NCBI GenBank assembly: GCA_947175145.1
Contig: CAMWLY010000003.1
Span: 1-62,103 of the forward strand
From: an uncultured Muribaculaceae bacterium
GTDB taxonomy: Bacteria > Bacteroidota > Bacteroidia > Bacteroidales > Muribaculaceae
Reading direction: 5' to 3'
DNA: 62,103 nt
Part shown: positions 1-7,867 of the stretch, piece after piece
Numbering within the stretch: the stretch's first letter is position 1
Layout: every line of letters begins with the position of its first letter
Translations under genes and position numbers: made by a program
The notes under the pieces: model-generated
Databases searched by the model: none
The model's input: the letters and a program-made list of their open reading frames with translations, nothing else
Told to the model about the DNA's origin: nothing

Positions 1-2060
1 CCTTCATCGTTGGGGATGCGCTCACCAACAGTCGCAATCTTTTTGGTGACCACACCACCATCGCCAAGGTTGGCAAAACCAAGATAGACTATATGGACTA
101 TCAGCGCAAACGTGAGGAGCTCAACAATCAGCTTGAGGAAGCCCGCCGCAACAACCCCGCACAGTTTGCCAACTTCGACACCCAGATTCTGCCTGAGATG
201 GCTCTTGAGCAGCTGGTGCAGGATGCGCTTCTGACAGAAGCTGCTGAAAAAGCCGGTATCCGCAGTTCGGGCAATCTGCTTCGCTACTATATGATAGAGA
301 ATCCCCGCTCGCAAGAGGTTATGGAGATCGTTCGCCAGCTCAATGCAGCCGGTTATCCGGTGCAGACCCCTCAGCAGGCCTACGAGTTGATTTTCAACCC
401 CAAGCGCAATGGCCTCACAGAAGCCCAGGTTCAGCCCTTCCAGCAGGGATGGCTGGCAGCTGAAAAAGCTACAGAAAAGCAGATCAAACAGCAGACTTAT
501 CAGCGCCTGCTTGTAGGCTCTGTTCGCGCCAATGAACTCGACCGCAAAGCACTCTATGAAGATTACATCGCAACTTCAAATGCTCAGGTAGCATTCCTGC
601 CCTACGGAGACCTTGATGCCAAGAAGTATCCTGTGAGCGATGATGAGATCGCAAAACTTTATAAGGAGAAGAAAAACAATTTCCGCGTGAGCGAGCCCAC
701 CCGCGAAGTCAGCTTCATCGCAGTGAGCATTATGCCTTCTGATGAAGACCGCAAGGCTTCAGCTGAACTTGCACGCAAGACTGTCGCTTCTCTTCAGGCA
801 GGTCAGCTCTCCAAGGAACTTAAGAAAGAGGGTGTGAGTGTAACCCGCCACGCACTTCGCGCTTCTGATGTACCCGCAGGTCCGGCCAAGGAATATATAC
901 TCAATGGCAGCTCCGACAGCGTGCGTCTCGTATCCGAGAATCTGGCTGGCTTTACCGCCATCAAGGTTGTGAGCCGCAAAGCTGAAATTGACTCAATTCA
1001 GCTCAACATAGTATCTGCAGCCACAGAGCGTCTTGGCAACAAGATTCTGACAGCCCTCAACTCAGGTCTTGCAGCAGACAGCGTGATGAGCCGTTATCCG
1101 GCCGACAGTGTTGCAAGCCAGCTCAATCAGTGGCTCCCTCTCTATACTGCCGATGGTGCTACCAATGCTATTCCGACCGCAACACTTGATTCTCTCCGCG
1201 CAGCAGGTGGCAAATTTGTGGCTATCCAGCAGGGCCCTCAGGGCATGGTGATGGCTCAGATTGTGAAGCAGAACGCTCCTGTGACCGTATATGAATATGA
1301 TGAGGCTGTGTATCAGCTCGCCCCCAGCACCAAGACCAAAAATCAGGCAAGAGAAGCATTTGAGAAATTCCTCGGTGCTAACAATACCGCTGAGAAATTT
1401 ACCGCCAATGCTGAAAAGGCCGGTTACAATGTGCAGAACTTCACCCTCACATCTTCAACTCCTGCGATACCGAGATTCCAGGGCATGGATCAGTATTATC
1501 CCGATTCACGCCAGGTGGTTCGCTGGGTAATGATGGATGCCGACAAAGGAGAGGTCAGCCATATCTATAATTCAAGCAATGCGCTTCGCCCGGTGATGTA
1601 TGCCGTGGCTGTAGATGATGCTTACGAAGACTACCGCCCCGTGACCAACAAATCTGTCAAGGAAATCCTCACACAGGAAGTTCGCGCATCAAAAGCAGGC
1701 GACGCTCTTGTGAAGAAATATGAGAAGAACGCCAAGAGTGTTCAGGGTGCCGCAACAGCCATGGGTGTGCAGGCACAGGATATGCCCTCTGTTCGCTTCG
1801 GCATGAACCCCGGAATCTCTGACCAGGAAATCATGGGTCGTATAGCCGGTGCGAAGGCTGACAAGAAGGTGGTTATCGCCAAGGGTATCGACGGCATATA
1901 TGTATATCAGGTGCTCGGTAAAGACAAGCAGCAGTTCCCATACAACGAGCAGATGTATGACCAGCAATACTTCCAGCTTGTGAACCCTGATCTGATGAAG
2001 ATGCTCCAGGGCAAGAATAAGATAAAGAACAACATTTACAAATTCGAGGCCGGCGACTGA
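1..2060 (+). CDS. PpiD/SurA-like peptidylprolyl isomerase, 5' end outside the window
   Basis: The frame is open to the left edge, so the ATG at 93 given by the ORF track is internal and the gene starts upstream. The first readable residues (FIVGDALTNSRNLFG) resemble the segment just after the N-terminal membrane anchor of Bacteroidetes PpiD-type proteins, followed by the typical 'KVGKTKIDYMDYQRK' beginning of the SurA_N domain. The family consists of inner-membrane-anchored periplasmic chaperones with one or more parvulin domains that assist folding of exported and outer-membrane proteins. About 685 residues are visible; the rest is alpha-helical chaperone sequence plus a weak parvulin-like segment. 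A terminator hairpin follows directly. The family call is good; whether the isomerase domain is active cannot be judged. Confidence 0.85.
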   Translation, partial: FIVGDALTNSRNLFGDHTTIAKVGKTKIDYMDYQRKREELNNQLEEARRNNPAQFANFDTQILPEMALEQLVQDALLTEAAEKAGIRSSGNLLRYYMIENPRSQEVMEIVRQLNAAGYPVQTPQQAYELIFNPKRNGLTEAQVQPFQQGWLAAEKATEKQIKQQTYQRLLVGSVRANELDRKALYEDYIATSNAQVAFLPYGDLDAKKYPVSDDEIAKLYKEKKNNFRVSEPTREVSFIAVSIMPSDEDRKASAELARKTVASLQAGQLSKELKKEGVSVTRHALRASDVPAGPAKEYILNGSSDSVRLVSENLAGFTAIKVVSRKAEIDSIQLNIVSAATERLGNKILTALNSGLAADSVMSRYPADSVASQLNQWLPLYTADGATNAIPTATLDSLRAAGGKFVAIQQGPQGMVMAQIVKQNAPVTVYEYDEAVYQLAPSTKTKNQAREAFEKFLGANNTAEKFTANAEKAGYNVQNFTLTSSTPAIPRFQGMDQYYPDSRQVVRWVMMDADKGEVSHIYNSSNALRPVMYAVAVDDAYEDYRPVTNKSVKEILTQEVRASKAGDALVKKYEKNAKSVQGAATAMGVQAQDMPSVRFGMNPGISDQEIMGRIAGAKADKKVVIAKGIDGIYVYQVLGKDKQQFPYNEQMYDQQYFQLVNPDLMKMLQGKNKIKNNIYKFEAGD

Positions 2061-2083
2061 TGCCGCCCCGAGAGCGTTATAAG

Positions 2084-2122
2084 AAAAGGAGCGGCTTCGC
2101 AAAGCGGGGTCCGCTCCTTTTT
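2084..2122 (+). terminator. Rho-independent terminator after the PpiD-like gene
   Basis: A hairpin with arms AAAAGGAGCGG and CCGCTCCTTTT sits 24 nt after the stop codon and ends in a T-run. The A-run on the other side would let it act in both directions, but no convergent gene is present. Confidence 0.8.
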
Positions 2123-2175
2123 AACAGGGTTTAAATACTACCCTATAAATATCGCAACGTGTAAATACGCAACAG

Positions 2176-3231
2176 ATGGAGGAGAAGAAGAAACTCATCG
2201 GTATGAACCTGCAGGAACTGCAGGATGTGGCCTATAAAGGTAAAATGCCCAGATTTGTGGGCAAACAGCTTGCCGAATGGATATACTCCAAGGGAGCCGT
2301 GAGCTTCGACGAGATGGTCAATATCTCTAAGAAAAACAAAGCTTGGCTTGAAGAGCACTATACTATCGGGCGCAAGGCTCCGGTTGCACAGGCCAAGTCT
2401 AATGACGGCACTGTGAAATATCTCTTCGATGTCGGCTCCGGCCGTCAGGTGGAATCGGTGTATATTCCTGACCGTGACCGCGCGACTCTGTGTGTATCGA
2501 GTCAGGTGGGCTGCAAGATGAACTGTTACTTCTGCGCCACCGGCAAACTTGGATTCAAAGCCAACCTCGATGCTTCAGATATTCTGAATCAGATTTTGAG
2601 CATACCCCCCAAACCGGAGAAAGGCTTTGAGCCGATGACCCCGCTGACAAACATCGTATTTATGGGCATGGGTGAACCGCTCGACAATCTTGAGGCTGTG
2701 ATAAAAGTCATAGATATTCTCACTTCAGACTGGGGCTTCGCATGGAGCCCGAAACGCATCACTGTAAGCACTGTAGGGAAACTGCCCCAGCTCAAAGAGC
2801 TGCTTGACCGCACACAGGTGCATCTGGCCATAAGCGTACACACAGCCGATGTTGCCCAACGCGAAGCATTAATGCCGGCACAGAAAGCATTCCCGATATC
2901 GGCTGTAATGCGCACTCTGGCCGGATACGACTTCAGCCATCAGCGCCGGCTCTCTCTCGAATACATAATGTGGCGCGGCATCAATGATGATATTGCCCAT
3001 GCGGATATGCTCATAAAGCTTATCGGTAATCTGGACTGCCGGGTAAACCTTATCAGGTTTCACGCAATACCGGGAGTTGACTTGAAAACAGCTTCCGAAG
3101 AGCGCATGCTTATGTTTCGCAACTACCTGAACCAGCATGGCATAACCGCTACAATCCGCACCTCTCGCGGCGAAGATATCGCAGCTGCCTGCGGCATGCT
3201 GGCCAACCGCACTACCCAACAAGGAAATTAA
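2176..3231 (+). CDS. rlmN: Dual-specificity 23S rRNA/tRNA adenine C2-methyltransferase RlmN
   Basis: Radical SAM methyltransferase that methylates C2 of A2503 in 23S rRNA and A37 of some tRNAs. The 4Fe-4S cluster motif CKMNCYFC gives Cys113, Cys117 and Cys120. The two mechanistic cysteines of the family are also in place: Cys106 (LCVSSQVG) and Cys339 near the C terminus (AAACGML). The 351-residue length is normal. The N-terminal 'GMNLQELQDV' accessory domain is typical. It is the first gene of a same-strand run; pdxA follows after 8 nt, so the two are probably cotranscribed although functionally unrelated. Confidence 0.96.
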   Translation: MEEKKKLIGMNLQELQDVAYKGKMPRFVGKQLAEWIYSKGAVSFDEMVNISKKNKAWLEEHYTIGRKAPVAQAKSNDGTVKYLFDVGSGRQVESVYIPDRDRATLCVSSQVGCKMNCYFCATGKLGFKANLDASDILNQILSIPPKPEKGFEPMTPLTNIVFMGMGEPLDNLEAVIKVIDILTSDWGFAWSPKRITVSTVGKLPQLKELLDRTQVHLAISVHTADVAQREALMPAQKAFPISAVMRTLAGYDFSHQRRLSLEYIMWRGINDDIAHADMLIKLIGNLDCRVNLIRFHAIPGVDLKTASEERMLMFRNYLNQHGITATIRTSRGEDIAAACGMLANRTTQQGN

Positions 3232-3239
3232 TCAGACCG

Positions 3240-4319
3240 ATGGATAGAAAAATAAGAGTGGGAATTACCCAGGGGGATTACAACGGAATCGGCCCTGAGG
3301 TAATTCTGAAAGCACTTGAAAATGAAACAATGCTTGAATTATGCACTCCGGTGATATTTGCGGATTATCGCATAATCGAGCGCGCTATATCTCAGTTGGG
3401 GCTGGAGATGCCACCGATGCAGAAGGTATCATCGGCAGCAGATGCTTCGGATTCAAAAATCAATATAGTTGATCTCCGGCTATCTGATGCAGAGGTGACC
3501 CCCGGCCGACCCACAGCTGCATCAGGCGCAGCGAGTGTTGCCTCTCTTGAAGCCGCAATGCAGGCAATCAGCGACGGTGATATTGATGTGCTTGTCACTG
3601 CACCAATCAGCAAAGAAGCAGTGCAGTCAGAGGCTTTTCATTTCCCCGGCCACACTGAATATCTGGAAGCCAAAGCGGGCGATGGTGCAAAAGCACAGAT
3701 GATTCTTTTCGACAAGCGCCTGCGCGTGGCATTGGTAACCACTCACCTGCCTGTAAGCGAGATTGCCGGAGCGATATCCACCCAAAAGATTGCAGACAAT
3801 ATCCGTTCGCTGACCGCAACCCTGACAAGCGACTTCGGAATTGAGCGCCCGAAAATTGCAGTACTCTCCCTTAACCCTCACTGCGGCGACGGAGGTTTGC
3901 TCGGCAATGAGGAAAATGATATAATCATACCTGCCATCGATGAATGTATCGGTGAAGGAATACTCGCCTTCGGACCATACGCTGCCGATGGATTCTTCGG
4001 CTCGGGAGCATATCGAAATTTCGATGGCGTGCTGGCTATGTATCATGACCAGGGACTTGCCCCGTTCAAGACATTGGCCGGCGATGGCGGAGTGAATTTC
4101 ACTGCGGGATTGCCCTTCGTCCGCACAAGCCCGGATCATGGCACCGCCTATGATATAGCCCGGAAAGGTGAAGCTGATGCGGCCTCCATGCGCGAGGCGA
4201 TATATTCAGCCATAGATATACGCCGCAACCGCGACATATACCTTGAAGCATCAGCCAATCCGCTTCAGCACACCCCGACAGAAAGACCACCGCGCAAACC
4301 CAAAACTGATAATCCATGA
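3240..4319 (+). CDS. pdxA: 4-hydroxythreonine-4-phosphate dehydrogenase PdxA
   Basis: NAD-dependent, metal-dependent dehydrogenase of the DXP-dependent pyridoxal phosphate pathway; it oxidises 4-phosphohydroxy-threonine to 3-amino-2-oxopropyl phosphate for PdxJ. The family fingerprints are present: an N-terminal 'ITQGDYNGIGPEVILKAL' segment, metal-binding histidines in FPGHTEYLEA, LNPHCGDGG and MYHDQGLAPFK, and the TSPDHGTAYDIA segment. Length (359 aa) is normal. The C-terminal tail is a short, Pro-rich extension. The stop overlaps the start of the next gene by 4 nt (ATGA), which suggests translational coupling to the inositol-lipid locus. No pdxJ is visible here. Confidence 0.96.
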   Translation: MDRKIRVGITQGDYNGIGPEVILKALENETMLELCTPVIFADYRIIERAISQLGLEMPPMQKVSSAADASDSKINIVDLRLSDAEVTPGRPTAASGAASVASLEAAMQAISDGDIDVLVTAPISKEAVQSEAFHFPGHTEYLEAKAGDGAKAQMILFDKRLRVALVTTHLPVSEIAGAISTQKIADNIRSLTATLTSDFGIERPKIAVLSLNPHCGDGGLLGNEENDIIIPAIDECIGEGILAFGPYAADGFFGSGAYRNFDGVLAMYHDQGLAPFKTLAGDGGVNFTAGLPFVRTSPDHGTAYDIARKGEADAASMREAIYSAIDIRRNRDIYLEASANPLQHTPTERPPRKPKTDNP

Positions 4320-5029
4320 ATTTCGGAATTATAGCAGCCGGCGAAGGTAGCCGCCTTGCCGCCGAGGGAGTTGAATACCCGAAGCCATTGGTGCCGATAT
4401 GCGGTGTGCCGATGATCGGACGCCTGATTCGCATCTTCGAGCGCTGCGGAGCCAAGCAGATTTCCATAGTAGTCAATGAGCAAATGACCGAAGTAGCGGA
4501 ATATTTGAGGGGATTCGAATGCGCTCCCGGAGTAAAACTTGATATCACAGTCAAGACCACTCCCTCCTCCATGCACTCCATGCATGAGCTTGCGTCGCGT
4601 CTTCGCGGCAAAGGGCGGTTCATAGTTACCACCGTCGATACGATATTTCGCGAAGAGGATTTCGCCGCCTATGCCGCAGATTTCGAAAAGGCACCTGCTG
4701 AAGTCGACGGCATGATGGCGGTGACCGGATATGTAGATGACGAGAAACCTCTCTGGGTCGGCACCGATGCCGATATGCGCATCACCGCATTTCGCGACAG
4801 CCGCGATCCGGAAGACCGATATATATCGGGCGGCATATACGGACTCGATTCCAAAGCATTTGAGACACTCGACCACTGTGTGAGCCAAGGGGTGAGCCGT
4901 ATGCGCAATTTCCAGCGTGCTCTTGTGGCCGACGGACTCAATCTGCGCGCATATAACCTCGGCAAAGTGCTCGATGTGGACCATGCCTCCGATATCGAAA
5001 AAGCCGAATTGTTTCTGAAAGCAGAATAA
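4316..5029 (+). CDS. Sugar/inositol-phosphate nucleotidyltransferase (candidate CTP:inositol-phosphate cytidylyltransferase)
   Basis: A 237-residue member of the NTP_transferase family (GT-A-like Rossmann fold). Visible signature: AAGEGSRL nucleotide loop, YPKPLVPICGVPMI with the activating Lys, a central metal Asp in TTVDTIF, and a C-terminal DVDHASD likely completing the metal site. Such enzymes make NDP-sugars or CDP-alcohols from a phosphate ester and an NTP. Substrate cannot be read directly. I infer inositol phosphate as a candidate because the same run contains a CDP-alcohol phosphatidyltransferase and myo-inositol-phosphate synthase, and because thermophiles use a related cytidylyltransferase to form CDP-inositol. 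It overlaps pdxA by 4 nt and is followed by the ATP-grasp gene after 14 nt. Confidence 0.8.
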   Translation: MNFGIIAAGEGSRLAAEGVEYPKPLVPICGVPMIGRLIRIFERCGAKQISIVVNEQMTEVAEYLRGFECAPGVKLDITVKTTPSSMHSMHELASRLRGKGRFIVTTVDTIFREEDFAAYAADFEKAPAEVDGMMAVTGYVDDEKPLWVGTDADMRITAFRDSRDPEDRYISGGIYGLDSKAFETLDHCVSQGVSRMRNFQRALVADGLNLRAYNLGKVLDVDHASDIEKAELFLKAE

Positions 5030-5043
5030 CCCAAAAGTTAGAG

Positions 5044-5913
5044 ATGGCAGACATAAGAATAGCCGGTGTGATGAGAGCCGGTGCTTATTCCCCCAATCAC
5101 ATAGGTAATGACGCGGCAATCTTTAACGCCGTGGCCGACCGGCTCCGCAAACGCGGTTGCGAAGTCCGGATATATAGCGAAGAGCAGTTTCAAAGCCTGC
5201 CGATTGAGGAGGAGATAGTACTCAATATGTGTCGAGAGCAGGAGTCAATCCGCAAACTCATAGAACTTGAGGAGCAGGGCTGCCTGGTAATCAACAGCGG
5301 CCAGGGAATCGAAAACTGCACACGCGAGAGAATGACGAGAATCCTGATTTCACACGATGTGCCCTATCCTGAATCCCTCATAGTCAATACAAATGAAGAT
5401 GTGCGCCCGGCACTTGAGGAAGCAGGCTTCACCTCATGCTGGATAAAGCGTGGCGACTTTCACGCCATGCACAAGGAAGATGTATCCTACGCGCGACATC
5501 CTCAGGAAACTCAGGAGATGCTTCATGAGTATTATTACCGCGGCATCAAGAGAGCAGTAATCAACAGACACCTTGTGGGCGACCTCGTAAAGTTTTATGG
5601 AGTAAGCGGAGAACCCTTCTTCCACTGGTTCTACCCCTTCGACGAGGGGCACTCCAAATATGGCTATGAAGCCGTCAACGGTCACTCCAAAGGTATTCCT
5701 TTTGATATCGAGGCACTCAAAGCCACCTGCCAGCGGGCATCGGATATCATGAATGTTAAGATTTACGGTGGCGACTGTATTGTCGATGCCGATGGCACTG
5801 TGAGAATCATAGACTTCAACGACTGGCCGAGCTTCGCGCCCTGCCGCGAAGAGGGGGCTGTGGCAATCGCAAAATGTGTACTGAAAAGCATACGCGAATG
5901 GAAGAAAAGATAA
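5044..5913 (+). CDS. RimK-like ATP-grasp enzyme of unknown substrate
   Basis: A 289-residue protein whose C-terminal half looks like an ATP-grasp fold: the region NCTRERMTRIL opens the domain as in RimK/D-Ala-ligase relatives, CWIKRGDFHA may hold the ATP-binding Lys, and 'GGDCIVDADGTVRIIDFND' supplies the Mg-binding Asp/Asn near the end. The N-terminal part (VMRAGAYSPNHIGNDAAIF) is a pre-ATP-grasp Rossmann-like domain. ATP-grasp enzymes usually join a carboxylate to an amine or thiol through an acyl phosphate. Position between the nucleotidyltransferase and the CDP-alcohol transferase suggests a role in building or decorating the same lipid headgroup, but no substrate can be assigned. The next gene begins inside its 3' end. 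Confidence 0.75.
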   Translation: MADIRIAGVMRAGAYSPNHIGNDAAIFNAVADRLRKRGCEVRIYSEEQFQSLPIEEEIVLNMCREQESIRKLIELEEQGCLVINSGQGIENCTRERMTRILISHDVPYPESLIVNTNEDVRPALEEAGFTSCWIKRGDFHAMHKEDVSYARHPQETQEMLHEYYYRGIKRAVINRHLVGDLVKFYGVSGEPFFHWFYPFDEGHSKYGYEAVNGHSKGIPFDIEALKATCQRASDIMNVKIYGGDCIVDADGTVRIIDFNDWPSFAPCREEGAVAIAKCVLKSIREWKKR

Positions 5914-6869
5914 CCGATACAAAAACCTCAGATACAAAACAAGGATTCCGCGCCTCTCTGAAATCCATGGATACCGAGGAGCATATCGACCTCTATTTTT
6001 ACAGGCCGATAGGATACGCATGGGCGCTGCTCGCCAAGCGTCTCGGCGTGACTCCCAACGCTATCACCATCGCCTCGATATTTCTCGGTGTAGGAGCCGG
6101 TGTGTGCTTCTACTTCAACAATATATGGTGGAACCTGCTGGGTATGTTTCTGCTCATCTGGGCTGATTCATTTGACAGCGCAGACGGTCAGTTGGCGCGT
6201 CTCACAGGTCAATATTCCCGCTTAGGCCGAATACTCGATGGTCTGAGCGGCGATATATGGTTCTTTACCATTTATGTAGCTATATGTTTGCGTGAGAATG
6301 TCACCTCCGACTTCTTTATGAACCACCAATGGGTGATATGGGTTATGGCTATAGTGACAGGCTTGTGTCACGCCACTCAGGCAGCAATGGCCGATTACTA
6401 CCGCCAGTTTCATCTCTATTTCCTCAAGGGAGCCGGAGGTAGCGAATTGGAAAATGGCACCGCACTGCGCAAAAAATACTCCGAACTCAGTTGGAGTAAA
6501 AATTTCTGGAGCAAACTCGTGATGACTTTCTATCTGAATTACACACTTGGTCAGGAAAAACGCACACCGCGAATGCAATCGCTGCGCGCTGCTCTCCTAC
6601 AGCGGTTCCCCAATGGCGTGATTCCTCAGAAATTTCGCGATGAGTTCCGCGCACTGAGCCTGCCGCTTATGAAATATACCAACATACTGTCGTTCAATGT
6701 GCGCACCATAGCCCTCTTCGCTGCAATCCTCATATTCAGGATGCCCTGGTTATATTTCGCATTCGAACTGACAGTACTCAATATAATACTTGTTTATATG
6801 ATGGTGCGCCATGAAAAAATCTGCACCACTCTGACAAATCAACTTGAAAATTCGAATTATGAATATTGA
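5898..6869 (+). CDS. CDP-alcohol phosphatidyltransferase family membrane enzyme
   Basis: A 323-residue integral membrane enzyme. The hallmark of CDP-alcohol phosphotransferases is seen as DSADGQLAR, eight residues, then GRILDGLSGD. This matches D-x2-DG-x2-AR-x8-G-x3-D, but the last Asp lies four rather than three residues on. Hydrophobic segments surround the motif (ALLAKRLGVTPNAITIAS; WNLLGMFLLIWAD; IYVAICL; WVIWVMAIVTG) and more occur near the C terminus. The family exchanges CMP on a CDP-activated donor for an alcohol acceptor, as in phosphatidylinositol or archaetidylinositol synthesis. I chose the ATG at 5898 (MEEKITDTKT) over the ORF-track start at 5874 because it gives a 16-nt overlap with the previous gene; the choice is uncertain. 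Confidence 0.88.
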   Translation: MEEKITDTKTSDTKQGFRASLKSMDTEEHIDLYFYRPIGYAWALLAKRLGVTPNAITIASIFLGVGAGVCFYFNNIWWNLLGMFLLIWADSFDSADGQLARLTGQYSRLGRILDGLSGDIWFFTIYVAICLRENVTSDFFMNHQWVIWVMAIVTGLCHATQAAMADYYRQFHLYFLKGAGGSELENGTALRKKYSELSWSKNFWSKLVMTFYLNYTLGQEKRTPRMQSLRAALLQRFPNGVIPQKFRDEFRALSLPLMKYTNILSFNVRTIALFAAILIFRMPWLYFAFELTVLNIILVYMMVRHEKICTTLTNQLENSNYEY

Positions 6870-7578
6870 TATTACCAAAGTCAAGGGAATCATTTTTGAT
6901 TACGGCGGCACACTTGATTCAGGTGGCGACCATTGGAGCGAAGTAATATGGAGTGCATGGCAGAAGGCCGGAATCGCGGTAGAGAAGCCGGTGTTCAGAG
7001 AGGCCTATGTATATGCCGAGCGCGAATTGGCACGCGTGCGTCATATACTCCCTGCTCATGATTTTCATGACATGCTGGGCATCAAGATGAATATCGAATT
7101 GCAGTGGTTAGCCCAACAAGGTCTCTTCCCACCCGAACAAATCGAACCTAAAGCCGCTGAAACCGCAGATTACTGCTATGAGGCCGCCAAAGCCTCGATT
7201 GCCAAGGCAGTGCCAGTGCTTGAAGCTTTGTCTCAGAAATATCCTCTCGTGCTGGTATCTAATTTCTATGGCAATGTCTCGACAGTGCTTGAGGATTTCG
7301 GCATAAGAAAATATTTCAAGGGTATAGTGGAAAGCGCCGTGATGGGTATTCGCAAACCGGACCCGCGCATATTCGAACATGGCGTAAAGGCGCTGGGAAT
7401 CCTCCCCTCGCAAACACTCGTGATCGGCGACTCATATCGCAAAGATATCGTTCCGGCCGAATCGATAGGCTGTCAGGTGCTATGGCTCAAAGGTAAAGGC
7501 TGGACCGCTGAAGAAGATGCCCAACTTCACCCCAATATAATATCAGACCTCGGTCAGGTGCTTGATTTTATCCAATAA
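6859..7578 (+). CDS. HAD-superfamily hydrolase (probable phosphatase)
   Basis: A 239-residue haloacid-dehalogenase-like hydrolase. Motif I is FDYGGTLD with the nucleophilic Asp and the variant DxGGT form; motif II is LVSNFYG with the Ser; motif III is the Lys in GIRKPDPRIF; motif IV is VIGDSYRKD. An alpha-helical cap (about residues 25-100) lies between motifs I and II. It starts 11 nt inside the phosphatidyltransferase gene; the ATG at 6859 places motif I about 15 residues from the N terminus, more usual than the ORF-track start at 6844. In the context of MIPS and a CDP-alcohol transferase it is a plausible dephosphorylating step (inositol phosphate or phosphatidylinositol phosphate), which is inference. 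Confidence 0.88.
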   Translation: MNIDITKVKGIIFDYGGTLDSGGDHWSEVIWSAWQKAGIAVEKPVFREAYVYAERELARVRHILPAHDFHDMLGIKMNIELQWLAQQGLFPPEQIEPKAAETADYCYEAAKASIAKAVPVLEALSQKYPLVLVSNFYGNVSTVLEDFGIRKYFKGIVESAVMGIRKPDPRIFEHGVKALGILPSQTLVIGDSYRKDIVPAESIGCQVLWLKGKGWTAEEDAQLHPNIISDLGQVLDFIQ

Positions 7579-7596
7579 GCGATATGGCCTTATTTG

Positions 7597-7698
7597 CATA
7601 AATTCACACAAACATAAAATTTCCAACTTAAATTAACCTATTTTAACTATATCGGGTATCAAATAAGATTTTTTAAGAATTTGGAAGGTGAATTTATG
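7597..7698. repeat. Nested inverted repeats upstream of the inositol-phosphate synthase gene
   Basis: Three arms fold onto each other in order: CATAAATTCAC with GTGAATTTATG (11 bp, perfect), TTCCAA with TTGGAA, and CTTAA with TTAAG, enclosing an AT-rich loop of about 40 nt. The element fills the space between the HAD gene and a candidate promoter. It could be an operator pair, a cruciform or, if transcribed from upstream, a long RNA hairpin. No T-run follows, so it is not a classic terminator. Confidence 0.5.
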
Positions 7699-7707
7699 TG
7701 AAATCGC

Positions 7708-7738
7708 TTTGAGGAATGCAAAATAGAATATAATTTTA
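7708..7738 (+). promoter_or_regulatory. Candidate Bacteroidetes promoter for the MIPS gene
   Basis: TTTG, 19 nt, then TAATTTTA, one base off the Bacteroidetes consensus TTTG-N19/20-TAnnTTTG. It would leave a 5' leader of about 120 nt before the ATG at 7868. Confidence 0.5.
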
Positions 7739-7867
7739 CACCGACTATCGCCCGGATTGGCTCGCTGTCTATAATCTTGTAATAGTTAGCAGCGTATACG
7801 AACTAAAGCATCATAATCAAGCGAAGGGTGATACCCAAAAGAAACAGACAATAACAAACACAACGCT

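Noticed and set aside
1689-2102. 137-aa minus-strand ORF over the PpiD-like gene
   Set aside because: Shadow of the plus-strand frame; runs into the terminator hairpin.
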